Assembly: GCA_020744425.1 (NCBI GenBank)
Contig: JAGMUV010000004.1
Location: forward strand, 1,364,001 to 1,428,000
Reading direction: 5' to 3'
Source: Dactylonectria macrodidyma
Taxonomy: Eukaryota > Ascomycota > Sordariomycetes > Hypocreales > Nectriaceae
Length of the DNA: 64,000 nt
The position numbers and the translations under genes are program-made. Within the stretch, counting starts at the first letter, position 1; the number at the start of each line of letters is the position of its first letter. The notes under the pieces were generated by a model. The model did no database searches and was not told the origin of the DNA. It saw only the letters and a list, made by a program, of their open reading frames with translations. This document shows positions 12,585 to 23,638 of the stretch, in pieces.

Positions 12585-13453
12585 GATCTACAAGATACTG
12601 ACCTAATCCGAGTAAACAACACTTATTATTCCTCCGCATCATCTCTGCACTTCTCCCCAGGTGCCCCAATTCTCAGGTCATACGACCTTATCAATTGGGA
12701 ATATCTGTCTCACTCAATTCCCTCTCTAGGCTTTAGCAATTGCCACTTTGACCTCCAGGGCGGAAATGTGTACAACGGAGGGGCGTATGCATCTTCACTT
12801 CGATACAATGAACGGACAGGTTTCTTTTACTGGGTTGGGTGTATCCAGAGTGTGGGACAAACGTTCTTTTATATGTCTGTGGATATCGAAGGTCCCTGGG
12901 AACAAACATCTGTTATTAAAGACTATTGCTACTACGACGACGGTCCTCTGATCGACGATGACGGTAGCATGGATGTGGCCTACGGCAGATGGGTTGCAGA
13001 TGGGAAATGCCGCCAAGATTTGGGTTGCGCAGTTGACAGAGGACTTGCAACAGAAAAGAGTTGAGACTGTTTTCTATGCAGTGCTGGAGCTCGGCTACAT
13101 CGACGGCGCTCGCTTCTACAAGATAAATGGCAGGTATTATCTTTGGTTGACAAGCTGGAGCACCGGATATGGTCAGGTCATGTTAAAGTCTAGCGATGGA
13201 CCCTTTGGACCCTATGAACATTGGCACCAAGTTCTGCTCAACAGTGGTAACCCTGTCGCCGGCGTAGGATACCCATATCAAGGCGCCATTGATGATACGT
13301 CGGGAGGGGATTGGTGGTATATGGCGTTTGTCAATCGATACCCTGGGGGTAGACTTCCGGTACTGGCGCCGATCTCTTGGGATACGAATGGTTGACCACA
13401 CGTTGAGTTTGCGAAGGAGAACGAATGTGGCTCTAGCCAGGGGTCTGCATCTA
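12585..13453 (+). pseudogene. GH43-family glycosidase pseudogene (beta-xylosidase/arabinofuranosidase-like)
   Basis: The frame starting at 12585 reads QDTDLIRVNNTYYYSS and later APILRSYDLINWEY, typical of the first blades of GH43 beta-propellers; the Asp in DTD corresponds to the catalytic base. An in-frame TAG precedes it, where the family usually has a Trp-Gln-Asp sequence, and no start codon is present. At about 13009 an extra base shifts the frame from AYGRWVADG to NAAKIWVAQL. Near 13395 a TGA replaces an expected Trp codon after ISWDTNG. The usual acidic catalytic position reads YIDGARFYK, so the Glu appears replaced by Asp. The C-terminal domain is missing. At least three lesions make this a pseudogene; the subfamily is not assigned. 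Confidence 0.75.
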
Positions 13454-14437
13454 TCCAATAAAAGTAGACGCACAATCTACTATTAATAGAAAGCTATGCT
13501 TTCTACCTATTCTACCCTATCTGTTGCTAAGCTTCTATCTCCTCTATCATAGCCTCATCAACGTAGATTTAAGTAGGTAGATCAGTAAGAAATTATCGAT
13601 ATATATGTATAAAATGCCTAATAATCTGGCTAGTAAATGAGGTACTGAAACCTCAGCTATGTGAACAATATTAAAAGGCACTCTATATAGATAGTTATAT
13701 CTATCCCGCTAGCTGGAAAGGCTGTGCTAGACCGCTGTACCATAGGGCAAAAGATTGGTTCATAATCGCTGTGACGGTGACTACTAGGCACACTAGCTGC
13801 TCTTTTAAGCCCATCGCTGTCCGGGGGACCAGGCCGTAACGCCTAGAACATAATTTTATATAAGGAATCTAAGGGTAGTAACAGTAGCTTAACTTCAAAT
13901 GAAAATTCGTTACTCTAAATGTTCTATCTAATGCGATAGAGGCTTATCTAGTGAAGTTCGACTTGGCGATCCTCGAGAGCGATCCAGGTAATTCTGCTAC
14001 CTTTCTACCTGTCCCACCGTATCTTTGCTATGTTACCTTACGGTTGATTCTCCTTTTTGTTCCTAGGCCTTCTCAACGTGTTCTCGGTTGAACATTTACT
14101 GCTGGCTTATTTGTTTCAGTGACAATCTCGACGTGTTAATTTTCCCAGGCTGCTCTGAAAGTCGATGGCACTGGAGACGGCATAACCTCCCATCTTATCC
14201 GTCTGGCGTCGTTTCTGCCCTCGGCCTTCGCACTGGTGTCTCTGTTTTGGGGCTCTCACTAGTGCCACTGCATCGAGGGCATGCCAGTCGTCACAAGGCA
14301 TAATTAGGGCTACCAATGTCCTGTTGAGATTGGTATGGGGTTCGTTGAGCCACAATCAAACGCAACGAAATAGTATTGTGAGAATAGTGTACAAGCCGGC
14401 CGTGACCTTCAGCCCCTCTTCCCCGGTTTTCGTGTCA
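13454..14437. other. Gene-free stretch
   Basis: No gene or repeat could be supported. Open frames are short and shadow-like, and no tRNA-type fold or B-box was found on inspection. Confidence 0.5.
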
Positions 14438-14920
14438 TCAGAACAAGGCCAGCGGGTTGGTGGCGTTTTCTGGCAAAGATGTGAAAACATCCCAATGTTC
14501 GACAATGCAGCTTCCCTGAAACCTGAATATGTCCACCACCGCGGCAGGCGGTTGTCCCGCGATCTCCATCTTGGTGTGAACCCAGCCGGTGTTGTTGCTG
14601 AAGGATCGCCGCAGAACCGTGAAGTTGGCAACTCCAAATATTGGGACAATATAGTCAATGGAGTTCTGGCGTCCGCTGAGGACATAGGGGTTGTGTTGGA
14701 TATAATTCTCAGCCATTGTCTCTTGAATTGCGGTCTTTGGGTCCTTTTCGACATAGAATTTCTGAATGAAGTCCTCAAAGATCTTCTGCTGGATCCAGGG
14801 AGGGGTCGGGTAATTCAGCGAACAGGTTGGGGGTTGAGGTTTGATCGGGTGGGCCAAGGCAAGATCACCATTCAGAGATGCCACGGCTCCTACAGCTGCG
14901 GCGAGGTTGAGGAAACGCAT
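14438..14920 (-). CDS. Secreted SnoaL-like protein (160 aa)
   Basis: I chose the ATG at 14920 because it opens a classical signal peptide (MRFLNLAAAVGAVAS, ending near ALAHP). The longer frame upstream starts without a signal and is not needed. The mature protein resembles the SnoaL-like/NTF2-fold group: IQETMAENYIQHNP in the first half and VVDIFRFQGSCIVEHWDVF near the end are typical of this fold in fungal proteins. Members range from polyketide cyclases to uncharacterised secreted proteins, so the reaction is unknown. It is transcribed away from the SDR at 15954 across about 1 kb, and the two may share a regulatory region. Confidence 0.75.
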   Translation of the reverse strand: MRFLNLAAAVGAVASLNGDLALAHPIKPQPPTCSLNYPTPPWIQQKIFEDFIQKFYVEKDPKTAIQETMAENYIQHNPYVLSGRQNSIDYIVPIFGVANFTVLRRSFSNNTGWVHTKMEIAGQPPAAVVDIFRFQGSCIVEHWDVFTSLPENATNPLALF

Positions 14921-15953
14921 TGTGGAATGCAGAGCTACAATCGTGGTAAACTGTCCGGGGGTGACGAGAGGTGGTGAAAGACGGCCCAAGTGAAGAGGTG
15001 ACGACGCTGACGATGTGCAATTCCACAACGGTGGCATTGGGACTCCTAAATATAACTTATTTCGATTACGTCTGCTCGGCCTACCTGGGGGCAGGGGCAC
15101 AACAAAGTTGTTCTTGTCATGTGCATCGCCAATAGGAGCTCCGTCGTGATGGTCAGCAAGGGTTAGAGGCGCTTCTCAATGTGGTGGTTGGTAAGCCCAG
15201 CCCTGTATGTGAAATGAAATGTAAAGCCTCCGTGCCTAGACCGGCTAAGTGAGAACCTTCAAGACAACTCCCCTGCCTAATGGAATTTAGTAGGTGTGAT
15301 TTGTAAACTTCACAAGCCAACCCTTCGAACAGACGGCGCAATTTACGGACTAACTTACCGCCCCGTTTTCTTTTAGGTTTCAGCTGCTGACCAAGCCGAT
15401 ATAGTATAGTCGGACCGATTCCGTTGTCTGGATGCGCTATCTCGGGGACACGGCTCTTGCCGCCTGGCAGATAGTCACGGCAGCAGACGTCTTCGAGGCT
15501 GTGCAAGGGTGGTTTGGTAGAGAAAGAAATCCAGTTTGGCCGGGGATTGTTCATCTGCCTCCGGGCCTGGGGACTCGGATTCCAAATCATGGCCGAGTGT
15601 GGCATAATGGAACCCCTGTTCGCCAGCCACCCGACAAACAGCCTCGTTCAGACAGGCTTGACGCGGAAAATTAACTCAATGCTGGATGCCGGAAGCACCA
15701 GGGTCAAGAATCCCCGTCGGCGCCTAAGTTCACGCTCCGATATCCTTCAGGATACGCCATCGGATGTTCCCACATTCCAACCAACTCCTACGCGCTTGGA
15801 TTGTGATAAGGGGCCGTCATTCCCCAGGGTTCCAAAGGCCATCTATCTTCCAAACTCTCCAACAACCAAACTCCTCTCCCCCCCCCATCGCTTATTCCAT
15901 CACCCAGCCACTCCTCTTATCCCACACTCTGCTCAACACGTTCCTTTAACACC
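14921..15953. other. Divergent intergenic region, SnoaL-like / SDR
   Basis: The overlapping open frames on both strands (15153-15605 minus, 15432-16005 plus) show no family motifs and overlap the SDR start; I treat them as chance frames. A CT-rich tract lies just before the SDR ATG (about 15875-15950), which is common in fungal core promoters. Confidence 0.5.
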
Positions 15954-16874
15954 ATGGGCTTTTCCCCAGATAATGACATCCCAGACCTTTCTGGTAAGGT
16001 CATAATCGTGACGGGCGGGAGCAGCGGATTAGGTAAAGAGAGCGTGCTTAAACTCGCCAAACACAACCCGGCAGTTATCTACCTCACAGCCGGAACAGAA
16101 GCCCGCGCCAACGCCGCCATTCAGGATATCCACCAGGCCGTGCCTGAATCTAAGGGCAAGATCAGGTTTCTCGAGCTCGACTTAGGCTCGTTTGCGTCAG
16201 TGAAGAGGGCGGCAGATGTGTTTTTAAGCCATTCCGAACGTCTGGACGTCCTCATGAACAATGCCGGTCTGATGGCAACCCCCGCTGGCGTAACGCCTGA
16301 CGGCTACGAAGTTCAGTTCGGCTCGAACTACATGGGCCCAGCGCTATTCACCAAGCTCTTACTCCCAACCCTTCTCAAGACAGCCAAGATCCACCAGGCA
16401 GACGTCCGTGTCATCAACCTCAGCTCTGAGTTGTTTAAACAAGCGCCATCGGACGGAGTGCAGCTTTCCCGTTGCAAGACCCCCCTGGACGAAATTTCCA
16501 GCTTGGCACGCTATGGTCAGTCCAAACTGGCCGACTACTACCACACCCGCGCTTTAGCCCAACTTTACCCAGCTGTCAAATTTGTTGCCATTCACCCCGG
16601 TGTGGTGAATACTGGTTTGTTCGACGACCTGGCGAAGCGGCGGCCTTGGCTGGGAGGGTTCATCAAAGCTCTTGGGTCTGCCTTTTTGACGGACGTCCAC
16701 CGAGGAGCACATGGCCAGCTATGGGCGAGCACAGCAGATTCGCAGGCTGTGAGGAGCGGCGGGTTCTATAACCACAAGTTCAGGGAGTACAAAGATAAGG
16801 TGCTGGAGGATGAAAAGGGTGCTCAGGAACTCTGGGATTGGACGGAGCAAGAATTCAAGAGCCAGGGATATTGA
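15954..16874 (+). CDS. Short-chain dehydrogenase/reductase (306 aa)
   Basis: This is a single exon with its ATG in the context ACACCATGGG. It has the Rossmann cofactor motif TGGSSGLG (residues 20-27), NNAG (102-105), an INLSS catalytic-serine strand and the active-site YGQSK (Y187, K191). A PGVVNTG strand follows. The C-terminal sequence resembles fungal WW-domain-oxidoreductase/retinol-dehydrogenase-like SDRs, so NADP(H) use is likely. The substrate is unknown. It is intact, whereas three other oxidoreductase genes within the next 5 kb are broken. Confidence 0.88.
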   Translation: MGFSPDNDIPDLSGKVIIVTGGSSGLGKESVLKLAKHNPAVIYLTAGTEARANAAIQDIHQAVPESKGKIRFLELDLGSFASVKRAADVFLSHSERLDVLMNNAGLMATPAGVTPDGYEVQFGSNYMGPALFTKLLLPTLLKTAKIHQADVRVINLSSELFKQAPSDGVQLSRCKTPLDEISSLARYGQSKLADYYHTRALAQLYPAVKFVAIHPGVVNTGLFDDLAKRRPWLGGFIKALGSAFLTDVHRGAHGQLWASTADSQAVRSGGFYNHKFREYKDKVLEDEKGAQELWDWTEQEFKSQGY

Positions 16875-17540
16875 ATTATGTGATAATAAGATATGGGCCC
16901 GCAAGGTTTCAATGACACCAACTCGTGGAGTTATCGCTACAGAACCAATGTTGAAAGGCAACGGAATCTAGGAGCCATCCAATGACTCGGCGTTGACTTT
17001 GGCCGACGCCGAGTCCGGCCTCCACGGCACGGTGCAACCCCTTTCCGACTTTATTTAATGGCTCCGATCCGAAAATCAATACCCGTAAATACTCGTTACG
17101 GCAGTGGCGCTCAATGGTCAAAGCTCGCAAACCCAACTCGGACCCTCGACTGCATGAATACGCGTATCCTCTCTGACTGCATTGCGTCTTAAACTCTTTC
17201 GGCATACACTAGGGAATTTACGAATGAGATAAAGAGTTCCGCCGTCCCCCCGGCTCTTATTCATCTGAATGCTTAGATGGCAAGCCATGTCTCACATTGA
17301 GTACATACCGGCTGATTGTCATATAGAAAGGTTTTCGCTCTGGACCATCTGAGACGTCTTGTCGCTTTTAGGTTCCTCGAACCCACAATATCGGAGTGGA
17401 CAGGCATGAGATGAGTTTGCAAGGTTGGAAAGACTCCTTCACAGGCACGCCGTCTTGCTGGGATTCAGGTACACAATATGAAAGTTCATTGGTGCCCACT
17501 TATGATAAGGGCACCGTCGGGCGAATAGCCAGCCATCTGT
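16875..17540. other. Gene-free stretch
   Basis: Only short shadow frames are visible; nothing else could be supported. Confidence 0.45.
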
Positions 17541-18300
17541 CTAATTCTATTCTAGTGAGTAGACCAGTTTCTCGTCGCTCACAGGCCCCCTCCGACGTCC
17601 TCCAGCCCCCTCAACACCGCTGTCAGCCCAGTCCCATGAGCATTGATCTTAGGTCTGTGGACCCGAATCTTCCCTTCAGTGATGAGCTTCTCGCCGAGGA
17701 TCCAGAAATCACGAGCGAAGGCCAGATCCCCAGGATTCTCTCGAAAAGTGTAAGGACCAAACTGGAAAGCTTCACCAATTGCCGTATAGGCTAGCGTCGT
17801 CTTGTGCGTGGCTCTCTCATTGATCTCTGCCACAAATTCCTCGGGATGCATTCGGAGCGCCAAATAAAAGCCCTGATCCCCCAAGGCGGCGACACTATTG
17901 CGAGCAGTCTCCTCCCTCCGTGGAGATGCAACCAAGCACGTGTCTCAAGTTTCCGCCCGTGTACGTGTGTATATCCTCGATATTGGTGTCCGCCATGTAG
18001 TCAAAGCCACCGTCAGCGCCCAGGCTCTTGACGTTGTCAAAGTTGCGGGAAGAGGCGGTCATCACGACAGTGAGACCAGAGGCCTTGGCGAATTGAATGA
18101 CCAGGGCACCCGTCGCGTTGCTTCTGCCATAGATTAAGAGCGGCAGCCCGTCTGAGGTAGGGCTGTTGGGCAGCGGAAGCTCCAGTCTGGTACAAGGCTT
18201 GCCCGACTGTGGTGACTCCCTCACCCCCTCCACTGTCTCGAAACGTCCTAACGCTGCGCCTTTGGCATGTGTCCTAGAAGGCCTCCAGGCTATGTTGGCG
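17541..18300 (-). pseudogene. MDR (zinc-type alcohol dehydrogenase / enoyl reductase-like) pseudogene
   Basis: On the minus strand, pieces of a medium-chain reductase lie in three frames. GVTTVGQALYQT is at about 18225. LLIYGRSNATGALVIQFAKA and VKSLGADGGFDY, the cofactor fold, follow in a second frame down to about 17930. A third frame holds KTTLAYTAIGEAFQFG and VHRPKINAHGTGL. A final shift in a G-rich run near 17585 is needed to reach VSDEKLVYS at the true end. The N-terminal catalytic domain was not found. Such proteins are common in fungal secondary-metabolite clusters as trans-acting enoyl reductases, but also outside them. Several separate indels argue for a real pseudogene, although base-calling errors in homopolymers cannot be excluded for individual sites. 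Confidence 0.78.
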
Positions 18301-19037
18301 TCTTGAGATGTCCCCATTTACACATTCTCTCTGTTCTGGGCACTCAAGATCCAGGGTTCAAATCAAGGGTGATGGGACTTCCTGGCAATTATCAGCTTTA
18401 ACTACGCCGCCCACAAACCTGACCAATATCTACTTCACCCTCAAAAACGTATGTCAACGGCTCTCAATCCTCTCCCAGTTTTCTATGGCTGCTCTTAAAA
18501 CCTTCTGATATATGCCAGGGACCATTCAGCGACGAGACGGGCTCCACGTAAGCTCAAGTGGAGAAATTCCAGTCAAGCTCTACGAAAACGCCGTGTTCCG
18601 AACATCATCTTTCTGGCTATGGTCAGGCCTCTGCTTGGCTGGAATATCACGTACGGTGGGACAGCGTCTTATGTTACGCAACAAAGGACTTGGAAAAAAA
18701 ATAAAGACGGAGCCGGATTGACGCCAAGATGATCCCAAAGGTGGTGTAAACGAAACCGGTGCAATTATCTCGCCGAGTCTCGAGCTTAATTTTAGTCCGT
18801 GCCTCAGCCATGGAACAATCACCTAACAAGCCCGATGACAAGTCTTAGTCCGCCTGGCGGAGTCTCTAGCGGATTGATGATATAAGTATTTCACCACGAG
18901 AGTTTTGGAGACGAGCGAGGATGAGTTAAACAGTTCCATGACATTCGGTGATATTGTCGGCGCTGCTAAAAGCTGCATGTCTTAGGCCATTTCGGCTTAG
19001 AGCCACCGTAATTGAACCCGACCAGCGGCTTGCAGAC
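18301..19037. other. Gene-free stretch upstream of SDR pseudogene
   Basis: No supportable gene. It would have held the promoter of the SDR-like gene starting at 19038 and possibly the lost 5' end of the MDR pseudogene. Confidence 0.45.
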
Positions 19038-20043
19038 ATGACCAACTCTAACAAACAACGCTCGGTCCTCATCACCGGGTTTGTTCCCATGATACTTGAT
19101 TTAAGCCAGTCTCTAATCGATTGATCCTTCGGGTGCTCGAAAGGCAGTGCCGGCAACGCGTTGGCCCTTGAATTCAAGGCCAAGGGCTACCCAGTCTTTG
19201 CGACTGCGCGATCCCTAAAAACTTTGACCAACCTGCAGGAAACTAGCATTGAGACTCTAACCCTCGACGTGACCAAGGTGGATAGGATCAATGCCCTCAA
19301 GGCTGAGATTTCGAGCCGCACAGGAGGTTCTTTGGACATACTCTTCAACAATGCTGGCACTTGTAAGCATGCCGGGAGATGCATGTATAATAACACTAGA
19401 CTTGGAACTAAGGCGTTTAATCAAGTGTACGAAGCGCCAGCCATCGAGGCCGACTCTGCTCGCGTCCGCAGCCTTTTCGATGCCAACGTCTTCGGCCTGA
19501 TGGAGATGGTGACCGCATTCACGCCTCTCGGTCGCTCCGGGCCACTCACCCACGATCATCAACGTGGCCTCTGTGTTGGCTCGGCTTCCGAGTCCATTCT
19601 CCTCTGCCTACAATGCCAGCAAGGCGGCAGTTGCGGCTTACTCTGACACACTTCGACTGGAACTAGACCCGCTAGGCATCAAGGTCAAGACATTGCACAT
19701 GGGAGAGGTGCCAACCCCGTTGATGGCAACAGACAACATTAATTTCGGACCCGAGAGAATTTGCCATGTTGTAGAGGACGCGGCGAGGGCGCGGACGACG
19801 ACTCACCTCGATAAGACCATGCCTCCGACCGAGTTCGCCCACCAGGTGGTAGGCGAAGTCATCAAGGGCAAAACTCCGTATGTCTGGAAAGGTTTAAATG
19901 CATTCTTGGTGTGGCTACTCAATGCAGTCGGACCAAGGAGTGTCTTTGACAGCCTCATGGTCAAGGCGGCCGGGCTAGACAGTAAGGAAGCAAGGACTGG
20001 CGTTTTCAAGCGAGGACAGGATATGGCTAAGTCAAAGCAGTGA
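19038..20043 (+). pseudogene. SDR pseudogene (AYR1 / 17-beta-HSD-like), broken acceptor and frameshift
   Basis: Exon 1 (19038-19078) encodes MTNSNKQRSVLITG, the start of an AYR1-like SDR. Continuation at GCSKGSAGNALALEF requires an intron ending at 19132, but the bases there read CGG instead of CAG. A second intron at 19363-19425 is canonical and restores NNAGTLYEAPAIEAD. Near 19530 the frame breaks: AFTPL runs out, and TIINVASVLARLP with the active site YNASK continues in another frame to 20043. At least one base appears missing. The closest families reduce acyl-DHAP or steroids. A damaged splice site plus a frameshift suggest loss of function; a sequencing error at either site is possible. 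Confidence 0.7.
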
Positions 20044-20561
20044 GGGACAGGCAATTCGGCTTCAACAGTAATATTAATGCGCTAATTTTTATAGAGTAGA
20101 TGAGGTATGTTGCCCTCGGTTATAGATAGGAAATGATTCAGTCTTGTAATTAAACTTGACCAGTTTCCCCCTCTTAACACGTGACGGTTCTTCGGACTTT
20201 GCTGAGGTCACTAGAATCCGACGAGCCAAATGCCTCATTCTTATCTACGATGAGCAGTAGGATAGATAATCGGACGCCATAACATACCTATCTACTGCTA
20301 TCTTCTTATTACATATTGCCTCTTGCTACATTCAGTGCAGGAATCCTGACGCTGTGGTGTTAGTAAGGATGTGAATCTCAACACTAAAGGCTCCTGACGA
20401 CGGAGGAGACGACGGAATGCACGAGGACGTGTATAAAGGATGGTCAACTTTAACATCGGGTTACACTGGTGAATAGATAATGCATCACCAGTGTCTGATC
20501 TAAGACCGTGTCCCAAGCTTGTCTACTATATCTACCCCGAAATAAACGGAATCCGCCATCT
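20044..20561. other. Gene-free stretch between two SDR pseudogenes
   Basis: The two pseudogenes converge here, so it should be terminator sequence. No other feature is visible. Confidence 0.45.
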
Positions 20562-21636
20562 ACCAAGGCACCCCGGTGCCGTCGTAGACCTTAAACGTGC
20601 CGCTGACCTCCCTCGTCGCAGCATCAATTACTCTGACCATGCCCTCCACGCTGGTGTTGACGCTAATGGCGCCTAGGTCGGCAAGTGTCAACGAGGAGCC
20701 GCCACTGGCGACGGCTCCCGCGGCGAGATCAGTCTCCACGAGACCAGGGTGAAAGACGAAGCTGGCCAACCAGGGCTCCTCGAAATGGAGACGGCGGATG
20801 AACCAGTTCAGGGCCGCCTTGCTGCCACCATAGGGGCTCTGGGTGGGAGGGAACCCAGCCAAGGCCTCCATGGACCCAATGGAGCCAATTAGAGTCGAGA
20901 TGGCCACAAAGATGGGGTTCCCGCTCTTACTGGCCTAGAGGAGATCCGCAGTGGCTTAGAAGAGAGCAATTGGGGCGATCGAATTGACGAGAAAGTGTTG
21001 CTAGATGTTGTCAACGGTGGTTTTGCGGACTGGCCTCCGTCCAGGACAATGCCGGCATTGGCGATAACAATATCCAGAGCCTGGATGCCGTGCTTGTTGC
21101 ATCTAGGAGATGGAAGTGATCATGTGTGTGAGAAGCTCTAGCTATTCTTCCTATCTAATGAGGGTCTTTGGGTCAGTCTTATAGATGAAGAGACTGATGA
21201 CCTCGGACAGCCAAGAGGGTCCGGATGCTACGGACTATTCGACTTTATCTAGCTGTCCTCCTGATCATAGCTTGTGACGAAGCTGATGACGAGGCCAGTG
21301 ACGAGGAAAGTGGCTGTGGAACCTTATGATGAAGGGCAGAAAGCTTGACTGTTGTCATAGCTGCAAAATCCGATATCCCGAAATGTGACAGTGCTGCTTT
21401 TGAATCGAGGCTACGACCTCCCCGGCGTCGGAGGTGATGTTCGAGTCAAGTTTGGCGAGGATGAGGAGGCTGCCCTCCCCTTTGGGGAGCTCGTGGAGGG
21501 ACTTGGACGTTGCGTGCTCTGGGTTGCGCACAGCGACGACAACGGTCGTTGCGGGCCTTGAGAGGAATGTCTGCACAAATCCCTTGCCAATAGCGCGGTT
21601 TCCACCAGTAATGAGAACAGTAGTCAGGGTAGTCAT
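20562..21636 (-). pseudogene. SDR pseudogene (norsolorinic-acid-ketoreductase-like)
   Basis: The N-terminal part at 21636-21355 gives TTVLITGGNRAIGKGF with a Rossmann glycine motif. DIVIANAGI is found around 21060 in another frame. AISTLIGSIGS, YGGSK and FHPGLVETD follow in the last 350 bases. The middle is scrambled: the segment 21120-21350 has no homology I can see, and CAG-to-TAG type stops occur between 20930 and 20960. The pattern resembles the SDR group around aflatoxin/sterigmatocystin ketoreductases, many members of which are not in toxin clusters. It is certainly non-functional as it stands. Confidence 0.75.
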
Positions 21637-23089
21637 TGCGGATGAATGAACGGAGCCGTGATGTCTAAATGCTGGCTGCAGGGATGCAGGAGATTTCTGG
21701 TGCTGTTCTTGACTTTCACAGCAAGTGAAGACAGATTATATATACCCCATGCATTCACGAATATCCCCAAATCGATAATTGTCCTCATCTCCATAGCCAT
21801 CTTCATAACGCTAAATTCGACCCAGGACTAGCATTCTGTCAGAGCCCGTCACCGTCCCGAGCCTCGAATACCGGATTTTGGGCTTACCGCCATCGATAAA
21901 CGGACGAAACTCGGCGCTTAACTCTTAGCAGCAATCCTCTGGTGGAGCGGATTGTATAGCGTGATTATGCGTCGATATGAGATGAGTGTTGAACGGCCGA
22001 AGAGAATCCCTGGACACGTGATTAGTGATCTTTAGTGTCTCGTACCAGCTGCTGGAAGAATGAATGCGCAAAAACGTCAACCGGGCTCAAGCGTCTCAGG
22101 CCCCGAGACTAGACGCGCGACAGACAGCCCATCATTACCCCGAGCCCGAGACATAGATAGGACTGCTGAGATTATTAACTCCGCATGCTTAAAGCTTTAG
22201 AATTTCTTTAGATAGTTTAAAATTAGATCGACAGTCTACCATGTTAGTATCGGCATGCTATGTAATTCGCCGTCTAGACTAGTGAACAGCTCGACCCTAG
22301 GACCCTGACTTCTGGCGTCGGCAGTAAAGTCCCTTCCTGAATCAAGGCCCATCGGGGTGGACTTTGGATTCCGCCCGTATCGCCACGGCAGGAGTGCTAT
22401 TGGCTACGTGATGGGGTAGGGGCGAATCCAGTAGATTGTGGGCTTGAAATCGATAATCTTATTGATTGAAGTCTTGATTGTCTTGTTCTTGCTCGCTTCG
22501 TCATCGGGCGGGGGTGTTAGACTGCTGTTGATATTTTCACCGCTACAAACTACATATTGTTATCCCTTTGACTGTGGTAAGACTACACCTGGCCTTAGCG
22601 ACTCACCCCCCCCCCCCCCCCCCCCCTTGCCTAGCCCGAGTATAAGGGAGTGACTTAGAGCGCGTTCAGAAATAACAACACCACATTCCTCATACAACGC
22701 GTTCTTAGTATCCTCATGATCCTAACTGCCCCCTAGCCAAGCAGTCAACGTACATGACGATAATAGCTTCATACGGGTTGACTGCAACAGCCGCCGCGAG
22801 CAACCGGCTAATAATACGTGCCAGCCAATTGAAAATCCGGTCCCAGATCGCAGCTATGACTTCAAGCTGATGGACCTTCCTAACCGGCCCCCTGTGATAA
22901 CGGCTCTGCCCCAGCGGCCGCTATTGCTTTTCCAGAAATTCCTACCTATTTTCCTAGTACAAAGATAGGTCGGCTACACGAATAGCTTAGTCAGTTATCT
23001 CTTGCAGCAGTATGAAGGCAGCGGCCGCGTCTTAAAGTAGCGGGCACGCCTGTTGACTTAGAAGCTGACCTCTATTACGGAAATCTAGA
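21637..23089. other. Gene-free stretch with poly-C tract
   Basis: No supportable gene. A run of 21 C residues lies at 22606-22626. The last few hundred bases could contain the eroded N-terminal part of the piggyBac relic that follows, but no motif was clear. Confidence 0.5.
22606..22626. repeat. Poly-C homopolymer (21 bases)
   Basis: An uninterrupted run of C in otherwise mixed sequence. Its true length is likely variable or misassembled. Confidence 0.9.
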
Positions 23090-23505
23090 TATGGCTCGCA
23101 ATCCTGATATATATGCAAATTCATATAGAACCAGCGATCGAGGACTATTGGCATGTTTCTGGGCCACAGGACTACCGCCCCTCACACCCTATTACGAAGC
23201 TTATGAGTTATGACCGCTTTATACAACTATCACGGCATCTTTCTCTTTAACTTCGCAACAGTCGATAAGGGCCCTGACTTCACCTTCTTTAGCACCACCT
23301 ATAGCCGGGTCAAAGCCTGGTCTGACCACATACAGCATATAGCTACCGTTCTCTTCACCCCGGGCACATCTACCGCTATAGATGAGTGTATGGTCCGCTT
23401 CCTCGGCCGGTCTCTTGATACAACTACCGTCCCTAACAAACCTATCCCCACGGGCTTCAAAGTGTGGGTTGTGGCCTAACAGGGCTATTTCCTGCGGTGG
23501 ATTTG
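23090..23505 (+). mobile_element. piggyBac-type transposase relic
   Basis: Two frames carry DDE_Tnp_1_7 (piggyBac) motifs in the expected order. IEDYWHVSGPQ followed by KLMSYDRFIQLSRH is in one frame up to about 23245. After a frameshift comes STAIDECMVRFLGRS and VPNKPIPTGFKVW, the block containing a catalytic Asp, ending at TAA 23479. A continuation GYFLRWIWH follows the stop. Upstream and downstream transposase parts and the termini are absent. GC content is normal, so this copy seems to have escaped RIP. The next gene starts only about 160 bases after the stop. Confidence 0.75.
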
Positions 23506-23638
23506 GCACAGGCCGGGCCGGAAGTTCAGGCCCGTAGGGTTCCCGCTCCCCTCCACTCCACGCCCCCCTCCACTTCCCCCACCCTCACTAAGCAAAGAAC
23601 CAACTCCAACACTGGTCCATCACATTATATCAATCAAC

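Noticed and set aside
13680..13790. Possible tRNA-like segment with GGTTC
   Set aside because: No matching acceptor stem, D-loop A-box or anticodon arm could be drawn.
15153..16005. Overlapping 150-aa and 163-aa frames upstream of the SDR
   Set aside because: No family resemblance, opposite strands overlapping each other and the SDR start; likely chance frames.
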